Positions 1 to 9,631 of a DNA stretch of 40,964 bases are shown here, one piece after another. Made by a program: the position numbers and the translations under genes. The notes below the pieces were generated by a model. That model was not told the origin of the DNA. It ran no database searches and saw only the letters and a program-made list of their open reading frames with translations. Where the stretch lies: contig JAKAQW010000012.1 in the NCBI GenBank assembly GCA_021819525.1, forward strand, positions 1 through 40,964, read 5' to 3'. How positions within the stretch are numbered: position 1 is the first letter of the stretch; each line of letters starts with the position of its first letter. Origin of the DNA: Actinomycetes bacterium (GTDB taxonomy: Bacteria > Actinomycetota > Acidimicrobiia > Acidimicrobiales > UBA8190).

Positions 1-1652
1 TTCCGATCGCCCGCCACCGGCATCACGATCTCCTCACCGGCCGCTACGATGTCGTCGGCGGCGAGCTCGTCGGCCACGCTCGTGGTGAGTGCCCCCGACC
101 GGATGAGGCCGAGCACGGCGGCGATGTCTTCTTCCAGCTCACGATCCTTGTCCACGTACGTCGTGACGGTCCGGACCAGGTCATAGGCGGCCCTGGTACG
201 GCCGAGCCCATCTGCGCCACGGATGTCGATGGCTTGGCACAGCGTGATGAGGTGCACCGCCAGGGCCTCCTCCACGAGCGCCACGACATCTCTCGTGATA
301 CGAGCCGACGTCGCACCCATGCTCACCTTGTCCTGGTTGTGCGCCGCGGTCGAGCGGGAGAATGTCGTCATAGGGGTGCACTGCTGCAACGCCTCTGCGA
401 TCAACGCCGACATGAGCAGCTGCATCCCCTTGAACCCGTGGTAGATCCCCTCGTCCGGGTGACCTTCTGGAAGGGGATGGATCAAACCGGCAGGCAGCCC
501 GTTGCTGAACTTGTCGTCGACGAGCTGGGCGAGCTGGCGATCGACCAGATCCCCGACGCTGGCCACCGCCACGCGCAGGGTGTCCATAGCCAGGCCGACG
601 TGCCCGCCAGTGAAATTGCCACCGCTGTGGACCAACCCGGTCTCGACGTCGTACAGCGGGTTGTCGTTGCTCGAGTTCAGCTCGACTTGCAGCCATTGGG
701 ACACCCAACTGACGCAATCGTAGAGGGCACCGATGAACTGTGGCGAGCAGCGCAGGGAGTACCGGTCCTGGATGCGGACCGGAAGGACGCGGAAGCCTTT
801 GTCGAGGGTACCTAGACCTTCGACGACTCGGCGGTAGTCACGGGCCAGGTGACTGCCCTGCAGCAGGGCGCGCAATTGGGCTGCTGTGCGAACCTGGCCG
901 GGATGTGGCTTCTGGCGCTGCAGGAACGCGTCGAACGGCCCCGTCACTCCCCCGAGTGCCTCGACGGCCATGGCCGAGCAGATCGTCGCCACCTGGGCAA
1001 TGCGATTCGCGTCGCGCGTCGCGAGGATGCCCACACCCGTCATGAACTGGGTGCCGTTCGTCATGGCCAGGCCCTCTTTCGGACCCAGGACCAGCGGCTC
1101 GATCCCTTCGGCCCGCAGCGCGTCCGCCGCGGCGACGATCTCGCCCCGGTAGTACACATTACGGTCGCCCATCAACGTGGCCGCGATGTACGAGCCCGGT
1201 ATCAGATCGCCGCTTGCCCCGACGGATCCGATCTCGCGGATACAGGGTGTGATCCCTCTGTTCAGCAAGGCGATCAAGCTGTCGATCAGCTCTGGGCGCA
1301 CTGCGGAGTTCCCGCGCGCGAGGCAGTTCGTCCGCACTACGACCACGGCGCGAGCCTGGTCCACCGGCAGGTACGGGCCGCGGCCACACCCGTTCTTCCT
1401 GATCTCGAACTCAGGCACGCGGTGGGCCTTGTCCACACCGACCTGCCGGTTGACGGAGTCACCGAAGCCGGTCGTCACGCCGTACACAGGAGCACCGGTC
1501 CGGAGCAATTCGTCGTTCAGCGAACGAGACGCTTCGATGCGCTCACGGACCCGGGGGTCACCGGCCAGTTGAACTTGTGCGCCTGCCCTCGCGACGGCCA
1601 CTACCGCCTCGAGCGTCAAGCCATACCCGTCGAGCTCGACCACGCTGTCCAC
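1..1652 (-). CDS. MIO-type aromatic amino acid ammonia-lyase or 2,3-aminomutase (3' end outside window)
   Basis: About 550 residues are visible with no stop before the window edge, so only a short C-terminal piece can be missing (family about 500-560 aa). Seen: YGVTTGFG near residue 60, the GASGDL motif whose Ala-Ser-Gly forms the MIO electrophile, SSNDNPLYD, and NQDKVSMG. The NQD form of the last motif is typical of phenylalanine or tyrosine lyases and aminomutases, whereas histidase has EDH, so HutH is unlikely. The enzyme would remove ammonia from an aromatic amino acid to give an arylacrylate, or move the amino group to the beta carbon. The GTG start at 1652 follows AGGAGG at 5 bp spacing. 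It is last in a row of CoA-ester genes but separated by 164 bp. The substrate pocket (KNGCGRG region) does not match one I can assign. Confidence 0.85.
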   Translation of the reverse strand, partial: MDSVVELDGYGLTLEAVVAVARAGAQVQLAGDPRVRERIEASRSLNDELLRTGAPVYGVTTGFGDSVNRQVGVDKAHRVPEFEIRKNGCGRGPYLPVDQARAVVVVRTNCLARGNSAVRPELIDSLIALLNRGITPCIREIGSVGASGDLIPGSYIAATLMGDRNVYYRGEIVAAADALRAEGIEPLVLGPKEGLAMTNGTQFMTGVGILATRDANRIAQVATICSAMAVEALGGVTGPFDAFLQRQKPHPGQVRTAAQLRALLQGSHLARDYRRVVEGLGTLDKGFRVLPVRIQDRYSLRCSPQFIGALYDCVSWVSQWLQVELNSSNDNPLYDVETGLVHSGGNFTGGHVGLAMDTLRVAVASVGDLVDRQLAQLVDDKFSNGLPAGLIHPLPEGHPDEGIYHGFKGMQLLMSALIAEALQQCTPMTTFSRSTAAHNQDKVSMGATSARITRDVVALVEEALAVHLITLCQAIDIRGADGLGRTRAAYDLVRTVTTYVDKDRELEEDIAAVLGLIRSGALTTSVADELAADDIVAAGEEIVMPVAGDR

Positions 1653-1816
1653 GCGCCCCTCCTGCTGGAAGCTGCACACTTTCGTTGATCAGATTGTCAA
1701 CTGGTATGCCGCTAGTTTGGCGTGTTATTAGTTTTTCACAGTCCTCAGGCCTTGTCAAGGTTGCGTTCCTGCTTTTGCTGCACTTTGCAAGGTCCTTCGT
1801 TCGTCTGGTGCCGTCT
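1653..1816 (-). promoter_or_regulatory. Leader of the MIO lyase gene with possible promoter and operator
   Basis: This is the longest spacer in the left operon and is more AT-rich than its surroundings. On the minus strand it holds TTGACA at 1758-1753 and again at 1700-1695. The second lies inside an 18-bp imperfect inverted repeat (GTTGA arms at 1684-1701). No convincing -10 hexamer sits at 17 bp from either, so an independent promoter is only a suggestion. Confidence 0.3.
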
Positions 1817-2839
1817 TCACCGGGGCGAGTCCGCAAGAGCCCGACAGGCGCGTTCGACACCGTCGTCGTCCACGTCGAGGTGCGTCACGAGGCGGACGCC
1901 CGCGGGTCCCGTCATGGTGGCGAGGACACCGTTCGCCTCCAAGAAGGCGATCAGCTCCCCCGGGCGGGCATGAGCGAACGCGACGATGTTCGTCTGGACT
2001 GCCAGGGGGTCGAACCCCAAGTCCGGCCAACGTTCGGCGACGGCGAGGGCGAGGCGGGCAGCGCGCTCGTGGTCCTCGACCAGGCGCTCGCGCATCTGAT
2101 GCAGCGCGATGATGCCGGCGGCAGCAAGGACACCTGCCTGGCGCATCGTCCCGCCCAGGCGACGACGTATGTCGCGCGCCGCCTCCACCACATCCGCCGG
2201 GCCAGCCAAGAGAGAGCCCACGGGAGCTGCCAATCCCTTCGACAAGCAACAGGCGACGGTGGTGGCTGCGGCGGTCAGATCTGCCTCGTCTTCGCCGCTC
2301 GCCACGGAGGCGTTCCACAGCCGGGCGCCGTCCATGTGAACAGCAAGGCCGAGGTGCGCGGCCACGTCGGCCAGCAGGTGGAGATCGGAGACCTGCCAGA
2401 CCCTTCCCCCAGCCGCGGCATGCGTGTTCTCTACTGCGATCATCGTCGTCGGACCAGGCGCACCCTGAGCTTGCAACGCGGTGCGCTCCACTTCGCGTGG
2501 GTCGAGCACGCCGTTGGTGTCGTCGACCGACAGCCACCGCACACGCGCACCACTCGGACCCGTGTCCTCGACCCTGACGATGTGCTGGCGCGCCCCGACG
2601 ATCACTCCCTCTCCCGGTCGAGCAAGCACGCGCAGCGCCACCTGGTTCGACATGGTCCCCGAGGGCATGAACAGCGCATCGGCCTTGCCGAGCAGTTCGG
2701 CCACTTCGGCTTCAAGCGCGTTGACCGTCGGATCCTCGCCCCTCCCGGCATCACCCACATCGGCGTCTGCCATCGCCCGCCGCATGGCGTCGGTAGGACG
2801 CGTCACCGTGTCCGAGCGCAAGTCGACGAACCCGTGCAT
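1817..2839 (-). CDS. ltaE: Low-specificity threonine aldolase family (PLP)
   Basis: Length is 340 aa, normal for the family. The N-terminus [11 protein letters not shown] and the PLP-lysine segment [13 protein letters not shown] (Schiff-base Lys) are diagnostic. These enzymes split beta-hydroxy-alpha-amino acids into glycine and an aldehyde, with threonine, allo-threonine or phenylserine as common substrates. ATG follows the upstream stop by one base, so it is translationally coupled to the CoA transferase before it. Inference: in this operon an aryl-serine substrate would give an aromatic aldehyde for the aldehyde dehydrogenase at 7964-9490. Plain threonine breakdown cannot be excluded. Confidence 0.88.
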   Translation of the reverse strand: MHGFVDLRSDTVTRPTDAMRRAMADADVGDAGRGEDPTVNALEAEVAELLGKADALFMPSGTMSNQVALRVLARPGEGVIVGARQHIVRVEDTGPSGARVRWLSVDDTNGVLDPREVERTALQAQGAPGPTTMIAVENTHAAAGGRVWQVSDLHLLADVAAHLGLAVHMDGARLWNASVASGEDEADLTAAATTVACCLSKGLAAPVGSLLAGPADVVEAARDIRRRLGGTMRQAGVLAAAGIIALHQMRERLVEDHERAARLALAVAERWPDLGFDPLAVQTNIVAFAHARPGELIAFLEANGVLATMTGPAGVRLVTHLDVDDDGVERACRALADSPR

Positions 2840-2840
2840 T

Positions 2841-4052
2841 TCAACCTTCGCTGGCCACGTCTACGGGAGGGCCGGCCCACCAGCGGTCCTCGTTCCCCTG
2901 AAGCGGACATCCGTCGTCGAGACGTGGGGCAGCATGCTCCGCGCCCCGGCGTCTACCGTCGGCAACAAGCACGGGCGCCGCGTACCGGTAGTCACCGCCG
3001 ACAGCCTGGAAGAAGAAGTCGCGCGAGATGACCTGTGGGTCACTGGCATAGTCCAGCATCGTGTTCACGGGCGCGCAGGGGATATGGCGCCGTTGCGCCT
3101 CCTCGTACAACTCGGCCTTGCGCCACCCACGAGTCCAGGCGGCCACGACCTCGTCCACCTGCTCCACGTTGGCTCGCCGGTACCGCGGGACCGCCCACGA
3201 CGGGTCACGCAGCACACCGGCCGACGACCCCATCCACTCGAGGAGGCGGTCCCAGGCGCCTCGCTGCACCGGGCTGACGAACAAGTGCACGAACCCGTCG
3301 ACACAGGGGTATATGCGTCCGGGCACGGCGACACGGTGTTGGCTACCTGTTCGCTCGCCGCGCCAGCCATCTCCGCTGAAGGAGGACACCACGTTTTCCT
3401 GGGCGGCGAACGCCTCCTGGACCGACACCTCGACGTCCTGTCCTCGGCCGGTCTCCTCGGCCACCTTCAGGGCCACCAGGATGCCGAATGCTGCTTGGGC
3501 ACCACCGACCACCGTCGCCTGGGCACCGGGAGCGGTGACGGGAGGCTCGCCAGGATTACCTGCCAGGTTCATCATCCCACCCATGGCGAAGAGAACCGAT
3601 TCCGCCCATCTGTACTCGCTATAGGGCCCACAGCGCCCGAACGGAGTCACCGATGCCACCACCAATCGCGGATTACGGGTGCGAAGCTCGTCGCCGGAGC
3701 ACGACCAGCGCGACAGCCGGTCCGGCGGACCTCCGTCGAGGAGGACATCGGCCGATGCCACTAGCGCACGGAACCGCTCCCTCCCGAGTTCGCCTTCGAC
3801 GTCGATCACCACGGAGCGCTTGCCCGTGTGGAACCAGGCGAACGCCGCTGCGCAGGCCCCCCCGACATGCTCCGCCGACCGCCGTCGGTCGCAGCCGGGC
3901 GGCGGTTCCACGAGCACGACGTCAGCCCCCAGCGAGGCCAGTAGCCGGCCGCAGTACGCCACCAGGTCATCGCCGAGCTCGACGACGCGCAAGCCAGCCA
4001 ACGGCGTTTCCGGCGCAAGCGCCGGCCCCGCCACGCCTGAAGAGGTGACCAT
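2841..4052 (-). CDS. CaiB/BaiF family III CoA transferase subunit lacking the nucleophilic Asp
   Basis: 403 aa. [30 protein letters not shown] is the standard N-terminal Rossmann start of family III CoA transferases. Members carry the acyl group on a conserved Asp shortly before the G..AA.G(I/V)L.AL helix. Here that stretch reads [17 protein letters not shown] (about 174-190) with no Asp; Thr180 aligns with Asp191 of the partner at 4891-6156. The fold is intact, so this looks like a non-catalytic or structural subunit rather than a dead gene. It starts right after the hydratase stop (TAGGGATG). It may pair with the other family III protein as a heteromer, as in benzylsuccinate CoA-transferase BbsEF; that is inference. 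Confidence 0.85.
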   Translation of the reverse strand: MVTSSGVAGPALAPETPLAGLRVVELGDDLVAYCGRLLASLGADVVLVEPPPGCDRRRSAEHVGGACAAAFAWFHTGKRSVVIDVEGELGRERFRALVASADVLLDGGPPDRLSRWSCSGDELRTRNPRLVVASVTPFGRCGPYSEYRWAESVLFAMGGMMNLAGNPGEPPVTAPGAQATVVGGAQAAFGILVALKVAEETGRGQDVEVSVQEAFAAQENVVSSFSGDGWRGERTGSQHRVAVPGRIYPCVDGFVHLFVSPVQRGAWDRLLEWMGSSAGVLRDPSWAVPRYRRANVEQVDEVVAAWTRGWRKAELYEEAQRRHIPCAPVNTMLDYASDPQVISRDFFFQAVGGDYRYAAPVLVADGRRRGAEHAAPRLDDGCPLQGNEDRWWAGPPVDVASEG

Positions 4053-4054
4053 CC

Positions 4055-4825
4055 CTATCGAGCCTTGTACTCGGGGTCCCTGCGCTCGAGGAACGCCTTC
4101 GGTCCCTCTTTCGCATCCTCGGTCTGCCGGTTCCGGAACGCGAGCAAGTTGTCCTGCACGAGCGCCGCACCCAGAGGAAGGTCGATCCCGCGGTACACGG
4201 ACTCTTTCACCGCCCGAACGGCCAGCGGGCCGTTCGCACAGATGCTCTCAGCAAGTGCCAACGTCTCGTCAAGCACGCTGCCACCGTCGGCGATGCCTTC
4301 GACAAGGCCGATCCGGTACGCCTCCTCCGCGTCGATCAAATCACCGGTGAACAGCATGCGCAGCGCCGTCCCCCGCGGGACGAGCCGCGCCAGGCGCTGA
4401 CACCCTCCGGCCCCAGGAATCAAGCTTCGCTTCACCTCAGGGAAGCCGAACCGTGCGTCGCGAGCGGCGATGCGGATGTCGCATGCCAGAGCGAGCTCCA
4501 GACCTCCGCCCAACGCATATCCTGCCACGGCAGCAAGGATGGGCTTCCATGTCTGCACCGGATTGTGCCCGGTGAGGCCCGGTGGCCGTTCCGTCCGGCC
4601 CACCGCTCTGGCCGCCTGGCTCAGGTCGAGGCCTGTGGAGAACACACCACCAGCACCGGTGACCACCAGTGCCCAGGCATCGTCGTCTGCGGCAAATTCC
4701 TGCAAGTACTGCGACTGGAGCAGCTGGCCCTCGAGTGTGATTGCATTGCGCTTAGCCGGTCGGTTGAGCGTCATCAGCCGGATCCGGCTACGACGCTCCC
4801 AGAGCACTTCTGGTTCCTCGGTCAC
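4055..4825 (-). CDS. Enoyl-CoA hydratase (crotonase family)
   Basis: About 256 aa. Both catalytic Glu positions of true hydratases are present: GGGLELALACD and FPEVKRSLIPGAGG. The oxyanion-hole Gly lies in FSTGLDL. It should add water to a 2-enoyl-CoA such as a cinnamoyl-type thioester; a hydratase/lyase giving an aryl aldehyde plus acetyl-CoA (feruloyl-CoA type) is possible but not shown by sequence. I chose GTG 4825 because AGAGGAGG lies 5 bp upstream. An upstream GTG at 4894 overlaps the preceding stop and would add 23 unconserved residues. It lies between the two CoA transferase genes, which argues for one shared substrate. Confidence 0.88.
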   Translation of the reverse strand: MTEEPEVLWERRSRIRLMTLNRPAKRNAITLEGQLLQSQYLQEFAADDDAWALVVTGAGGVFSTGLDLSQAARAVGRTERPPGLTGHNPVQTWKPILAAVAGYALGGGLELALACDIRIAARDARFGFPEVKRSLIPGAGGCQRLARLVPRGTALRMLFTGDLIDAEEAYRIGLVEGIADGGSVLDETLALAESICANGPLAVRAVKESVYRGIDLPLGAALVQDNLLAFRNRQTEDAKEGPKAFLERRDPEYKAR

Positions 4826-4890
4826 GGTGCCTCCTCTGTGCTCGTCGTCCTTGCCCGGCCACGCTTCGCCGCCAGGTGCACCGTTCGTGC

Positions 4891-6156
4891 TCACCGGAGC
4901 ACCTCTGCGCAGTCCAAGGATTCAATGTCTGCGTCGTCCAAGTGGCACACCTCGGCCAAAACCTCGCGGGTGTGCTCGCCCAGTAGCGGAGCTGGGTGGT
5001 GCACGCCACCAGGTGTCGCCGACAAGTGAACCGCCACAGACGGTAACAACAAACCAGGCTGGCGAGGGTGGTCCGTGTCGACCAGGAAGCCCCGAGAGGA
5101 CAAGTTCGGGTCTGCTACCACATCTTCCCCGTTGGCGACAACCCCTGCTGCGATACCGTGCCCCTGGCACAATTCCATCACCTCGCGTGGCGTTCTCGCC
5201 CGAGTCCACTCGCCGATGACGCCGTCGAGCTCAGCTGCACGACGGCGCCGACCCTCGGCCGAGCCCAACCCCGAGTCCTCCCGAAGATCACCCCGACCGA
5301 TCAAGTCCGCGAGCGACCGCCACTGCGTGTCGTCCATGACGGCGATGACGCACCACCGGTCCTCGCCGGCACATGGGTAGCACCCGTGCGGTGCCCATTG
5401 GGGATGGCCATTTCCGTGTGGCACGGGATCGCGGCCGGTCAGGTACGCATCTACGAACGCTTCGCCTATCATGGTGGCGGTCACCTCCGACTGGGCCAGT
5501 TCCAGGTGGCACCCGTCGCCGGTGCGGTCCCTTCGGCGCAACGCCGCCAGCACCACCGTGGCGGCATGCAACGCGACGACGTAGTCGGGGTACGAAGTCT
5601 GCGATCCCGTCGGCTCCGGCGCATCCGGGTGGTTCCACAGGTACGTCAAACCGCACAGCGGCATCAGGCTCGGGCCCCACGTCACCCAATCACGGCGGGG
5701 CCCGCTCCTTCCGAGACCTTGCAGGCTCATCATCACCAGTCCGGGACGGACCTTCCTCAGGACATCGTAGCCGAGCCCGAGCCGCTCCATCACTCCCAAG
5801 CTGAAGTTCTCCACGACGACATCGCAGACCGATACCAGGCGCTTCGCCAAGCGAACGCCGTCGGGGTGCTTCAGGTCGATCGATACGCTCCGCTTGTTCT
5901 TGTTGTGGTCCGCGAAGGGACGAGATTCCTCCTTGTCGGCGTTCCCGTCGCGGGTTCGCCAACCGTCGAGGTGACGCGACGACTCGACCTTGATGACGTC
6001 GGCACCGAAATACGCGAGCTGGAGCGTGCTATATGGCCCGGCGGCGATGTGGCTGAAGTCCGCCACACGGATCGACGAAAGCGGACCGCGACCTCGCTGC
6101 GTGTCGTCTGGCTCGGTTCCGATGCGCTCCGGGCCCGAGCAGGCCGCCGCGCTCAC
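4891..6156 (-). CDS. CaiB/BaiF family III CoA transferase, catalytic subunit
   Basis: 421 aa from a GTG at 6156 that overlaps the ETF stop by 4 bases (GTGA) and is preceded by GGAGGAG. Residues 29-58 carry the family start IRVADFSHIAAGPYST and GADVIKVES. The expected nucleophile is Asp191 in TSYPDYVV, before the helix leading to L.AAL. It should move CoA from a donor thioester to a carboxylic acid without ATP. An open frame continues to 6486 but there it is the antisense shadow of the ETF gene. With the Asp-less paralogue at 2841-4052 it may form a two-subunit enzyme acting on the product of the lyase or of the oxidation steps. Confidence 0.88.
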   Translation of the reverse strand: MSAAACSGPERIGTEPDDTQRGRGPLSSIRVADFSHIAAGPYSTLQLAYFGADVIKVESSRHLDGWRTRDGNADKEESRPFADHNKNKRSVSIDLKHPDGVRLAKRLVSVCDVVVENFSLGVMERLGLGYDVLRKVRPGLVMMSLQGLGRSGPRRDWVTWGPSLMPLCGLTYLWNHPDAPEPTGSQTSYPDYVVALHAATVVLAALRRRDRTGDGCHLELAQSEVTATMIGEAFVDAYLTGRDPVPHGNGHPQWAPHGCYPCAGEDRWCVIAVMDDTQWRSLADLIGRGDLREDSGLGSAEGRRRRAAELDGVIGEWTRARTPREVMELCQGHGIAAGVVANGEDVVADPNLSSRGFLVDTDHPRQPGLLLPSVAVHLSATPGGVHHPAPLLGEHTREVLAEVCHLDDADIESLDCAEVLR

Positions 6157-7964
6157 GCTGGCTCCTCCTGCGCATCCGACGTCCCGAGGCACGACCGGCG
6201 CCGCCAGAGCTCCGTGACCAGGTGCGAAGCGACGCTGCGCCAGTCCCCCACGACGCCCAGGTCGGCATGGTCGAAAACCTCGGCCTCCGGGTCTGTGTTC
6301 ACTGCGACCACCGTGCCCGCCCGCCGGACACCCACCATGTGGTTGAACTTCCCACTGCTGCCCAAAGCGACATACAGCCTCGGGGCGATGCTCAGGCCCG
6401 TGATACCCACCTGCGCCCCCCTGGGCAGCCACGAGCGGTCCGTGACCTTCCTCGTCGCTGCGACTTCCGCGTCGAGCGCACAGCACAGGGACTCCAGCAG
6501 TCCGTAGTCGGCCGGATCGACCCCCAACCCGACCCCGACGACGCGCGCAGCACCGACAAGCCGAGAAGTCTCGTCCCGCGCCTCGGCTCGCAGCATTTCG
6601 AGGCCCGGCGATGCCGGTGTCGACCCGAGCACCTCCGCGACAACCGCCGGGGCCTGCCTGGGAGCGAGCAGTGGCAGCGCACCGGCTCGGACCGTCACCA
6701 TCTTGATCGACGACGTCGAGGTGATGGACGCCACAACCTGGCCACCGAACGCCGGCTTCCAGCAGACCAGGTCGTCCCCCCGAACCTCGAGATCGACAGC
6801 GTCACCGATGAGGCCGGCCCCCAGGCGGGCCGCAACGCGTGCCATCACCTCGCGACCCCAGGTAGTGCCGGGCCCGATCAGGCACCACGGTTGCCACCGA
6901 GCGGCCCACGTGGCCAACGCTTCGGCAGCGGGCAACTCCAACGCAACCTGCGGCCCGACCACGATCTGGTCGGCACCCCAGCTGCCGAGCGTCAGACGGT
7001 CGGGTTCTTCGAACACGACGGCGGCAACCGGTGCCGCACGACCGGCAGCCAACTGTGCGCCGGCTCCGAGCGCCTCACGTGCCCACCGGGCGCCACCCGG
7101 TTCTACGACCACCCCCACCGCCCGTGAGCTCCACTCCACGAGTGGCACCGGCACCGCGTGGCGATCGGATATGACGCCGTCGTCGAGCGCCCCTCGCTTC
7201 TCGAGGTGGGTGACCAGATCGCGGCTGACGTCGGTGAGCGGCCCCTCGAGCATGTGCCGCATCCTCGGTGCAGCCAGCCGCCGCACGTCGCCGACGCGGG
7301 TGGGGCTCCCTTCCGCACCCCACGGGCCTTTTCCGAGATCGATGCAGCGCAAGCGCCGGATCACGGCCGCCGGCACCGCTGCGCGCGCCTCGACCGACGC
7401 CTTCGCTGGCGAGCACAGCCGCTCGGCCACCGACAGGACAGCAGGGAACGACACCCGAACCTCACGCCAACCATCGTCGCGTTCACACCCGGCGATCGCC
7501 CCCGAGTCCGTCAGTTCCAATGTCCGTACGCCAGCGACGAACGGCAAGGACAACATCTCCGCGAGCTGCGGCGGCACTTGACCAGTATCCGCATCGACCG
7601 AGTAGAGGCCGCACAACACCAAATCGAAAGGAGCGCACTGGCGGAGCGCGGCTGCCAACGCCCGGGAGGAGGCCAGGGTATCTGACCCCGCAAGGCCCTC
7701 GTCGCTCACGAGGACAGCCTCGTCGACACCGGCCGCCACAGCCTCCCGCAGCGCCTCGACCGCCGTCGGCGGGCCGAGCGTCACCGCCATGCTCGTTCCC
7801 CCGGTCGCTCGGGCGATCTCGACCGCCTTGAACACCGCGCGCCGGCAATGCGGGTTGATCTCCAAGCTCGCCTCCGAACGCACGAGCCGCCCGTCAGAAC
7901 CCAAGCGCATCTCCTCGAAACGCGGGATCTGCTTCACCATGGCGACAACCCGCAGCCCGCGCAT
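6153..7964 (-). CDS. Electron transfer flavoprotein beta-alpha fusion
   Basis: 603 aa, where ETF normally has two separate proteins. Residues 1 to about 255 are the beta part (VVAMVKQIPRF, EINPHCRRAVFKAVE, SVDADTGQVPPQLAE). The rest is the alpha part, ending in its FAD-binding signature: TRKVTDRSW, VGITG, APRLYVALGSSG, VAVNTDPEAEVFDHAD. There is no stop or start between them. The ATG at 7964 overlaps the aldehyde dehydrogenase stop (TGATG) behind AAGGAGGT. ETF takes electrons from acyl-CoA or other flavin dehydrogenases. No acyl-CoA dehydrogenase is in the window, so the donor is elsewhere or is a flavoprotein such as those at 16-21 kb. Confidence 0.9.
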   Translation of the reverse strand: MRGLRVVAMVKQIPRFEEMRLGSDGRLVRSEASLEINPHCRRAVFKAVEIARATGGTSMAVTLGPPTAVEALREAVAAGVDEAVLVSDEGLAGSDTLASSRALAAALRQCAPFDLVLCGLYSVDADTGQVPPQLAEMLSLPFVAGVRTLELTDSGAIAGCERDDGWREVRVSFPAVLSVAERLCSPAKASVEARAAVPAAVIRRLRCIDLGKGPWGAEGSPTRVGDVRRLAAPRMRHMLEGPLTDVSRDLVTHLEKRGALDDGVISDRHAVPVPLVEWSSRAVGVVVEPGGARWAREALGAGAQLAAGRAAPVAAVVFEEPDRLTLGSWGADQIVVGPQVALELPAAEALATWAARWQPWCLIGPGTTWGREVMARVAARLGAGLIGDAVDLEVRGDDLVCWKPAFGGQVVASITSTSSIKMVTVRAGALPLLAPRQAPAVVAEVLGSTPASPGLEMLRAEARDETSRLVGAARVVGVGLGVDPADYGLLESLCCALDAEVAATRKVTDRSWLPRGAQVGITGLSIAPRLYVALGSSGKFNHMVGVRRAGTVVAVNTDPEAEVFDHADLGVVGDWRSVASHLVTELWRRRSCLGTSDAQEEPA

Positions 7965-9490
7965 CACCGGACACCTCCTTCGTTCCCTCCGTTGCCCGCG
8001 CCCATGCCGCTCGACGCAGACGGCGGCGCATCTGTACCACTCGGCCTCTCGTCGCCACACTCCGTGAGCCATCGCCACGTCGTGAACTCGTCGGTGTCGC
8101 TCAGCGCTCCGTACCGCGTGCCGTTTCCTGACCAACCCATGCCACCGAACGGGGCCGTCGGGTCGGACTTGACGGTCACGTCGTTCACGTGCCCGACACC
8201 GGTCCGGAGCTGCTCGAGCATCGCACGCCCTCGCCCAGGGTCAGCCGTGAACACCGAAGCCACGAGGCCGTACGGCGTTGCCGCTGCAAGCTCCAGTGCC
8301 TCGTCGTCGTTGGCGACGACGGTCACCGGGGCCACAGGTCCGAAGATCTCCTCGGTGAACGCCGGCATGGTCCGGTCTACGCCCTCGAGGACCGTGGGCC
8401 AGTAGAAGTTCCCTTCACGCCGGGCTCCGCACCGGACACCGGCCCCGCCCGCAACCGTGCCCGTCACAATGTGCTCGACGCGATTCGCCTGCATCTCGCT
8501 GATGAGCGGCCCGAGGTCGACGTCCTCGCTCGCAGGGTCACCCACCCTCAGGTGCTTCGCCCGCTCTGTCAGCGCCGAGACGTACTCGCTGGCCACGCTG
8601 CGGTGCACCAGATGCCGGCCGGTCGCCATGCAGACCTGTCCTTGATGCCCGAACGACCCGCGCACCCCTGCCTCCACCGCCCTTCGCAGGTTCGCGTCGT
8701 CGAGGACGATCGACGGGTTGTTCCCTCCGAGCTCCAACCCGACGCTCACCAGCGCCTCCCCCGCGAGCGCCGCGACCCGTCGTCCTGCTGTGGTCGAACC
8801 CGTGAAGCTCACCTTCCCGAGCCGCGGATCACTCACCAGTGCCTCACCGACGGCAACGCCCCCCGGCAGGACCTGGAGCACTCCGCCAGGCAGCCCCGCC
8901 TCGTGCAGGAGGGCTGCCAGGACCACACCGCCGCTGACAGGCGTGTGCGGGTCGGGCTTGAGCACGACCGCGTTGCCAGCCGCGAGCGCCGGGGCGAGGG
9001 CGCGGACGGCGATGACCAACGGGGAATTCCACGGCGTGATGATGCCAACGACGCCGAGCGGTACGCGCCGGGCCACACTGTGCCCACCGGCCGAGCTGCT
9101 CGCCAGGACCACCTCCGCAGCCGCCTGCTCGGCGGTAGTGGTGGCCGCGCTGAAGCGTGCCGCTGCCAAGCGCACACTGGACTCGGCACGGTGACGCACG
9201 GACCCGGATTCGCGCACCAACCACCACACGATCTCTTCGGCATGCTGCAGCAGCAGCGAACCGGCCCGTGCGAGCACCTCAGCTCGCTCCGTCGGTGGCT
9301 GCCGTGACCACGCGTACCCGGCGTCCACGGCCTCGGCGACCGCATCCCCCACCGCCGACGCGTTTGGTTCTCCAGCCGTCGCAAGCAGATCCCCGTTCGC
9401 CGGCGCGACCACCGGGAGTGCCACGCAACGGTCGCTGACCCACCGGCCGCCGATCCAGATAGACCGCTCCCATCGTCGGTCACTCAGCAT
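7964..9490 (-). CDS. NAD(P)-dependent aldehyde dehydrogenase, aryl-aldehyde type likely
   Basis: 508 aa. Family landmarks: TPWN with Asn155, SFTGSTTAGRRV (229-238), LELGGNNPS with Glu253, the nucleophile Cys287 in GQVCMATGRH, and EEIFGPVAPV. The Cys-Met-Ala-Thr context and overall look resemble benzaldehyde/vanillin dehydrogenases, but subfamily is inference. It would oxidise an aldehyde to an acid, possibly an aryl aldehyde from aldol or retro-aldol steps in the same operon. AGGA lies 7 bp before the ATG. The ETF gene follows with a one-base overlap. The 141-bp spacer upstream (9491-9631) holds no gene. Confidence 0.88.
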   Translation of the reverse strand: MLSDRRWERSIWIGGRWVSDRCVALPVVAPANGDLLATAGEPNASAVGDAVAEAVDAGYAWSRQPPTERAEVLARAGSLLLQHAEEIVWWLVRESGSVRHRAESSVRLAAARFSAATTTAEQAAAEVVLASSSAGGHSVARRVPLGVVGIITPWNSPLVIAVRALAPALAAGNAVVLKPDPHTPVSGGVVLAALLHEAGLPGGVLQVLPGGVAVGEALVSDPRLGKVSFTGSTTAGRRVAALAGEALVSVGLELGGNNPSIVLDDANLRRAVEAGVRGSFGHQGQVCMATGRHLVHRSVASEYVSALTERAKHLRVGDPASEDVDLGPLISEMQANRVEHIVTGTVAGGAGVRCGARREGNFYWPTVLEGVDRTMPAFTEEIFGPVAPVTVVANDDEALELAAATPYGLVASVFTADPGRGRAMLEQLRTGVGHVNDVTVKSDPTAPFGGMGWSGNGTRYGALSDTDEFTTWRWLTECGDERPSGTDAPPSASSGMGAGNGGNEGGVR

Positions 9491-9631
9491 CGCTGTTCCT
9501 GCGCTCTCGCGAACCCGAAGGGATCTTCACGCGCTCGCACACCGCACGAGGCCGGTCGTCTCCAGCCGTCTCTTCCCGCGGCCCCAGCGGGGTCACGCCT
9601 CTGCGCCATCGGTAGTTCGACCGCTGCGCCA

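Noticed and set aside
1-1652. Histidine ammonia-lyase (hutH) reading
   Set aside because: The conserved C-terminal motif is NQD rather than the histidase EDH, and no hut genes are adjacent.
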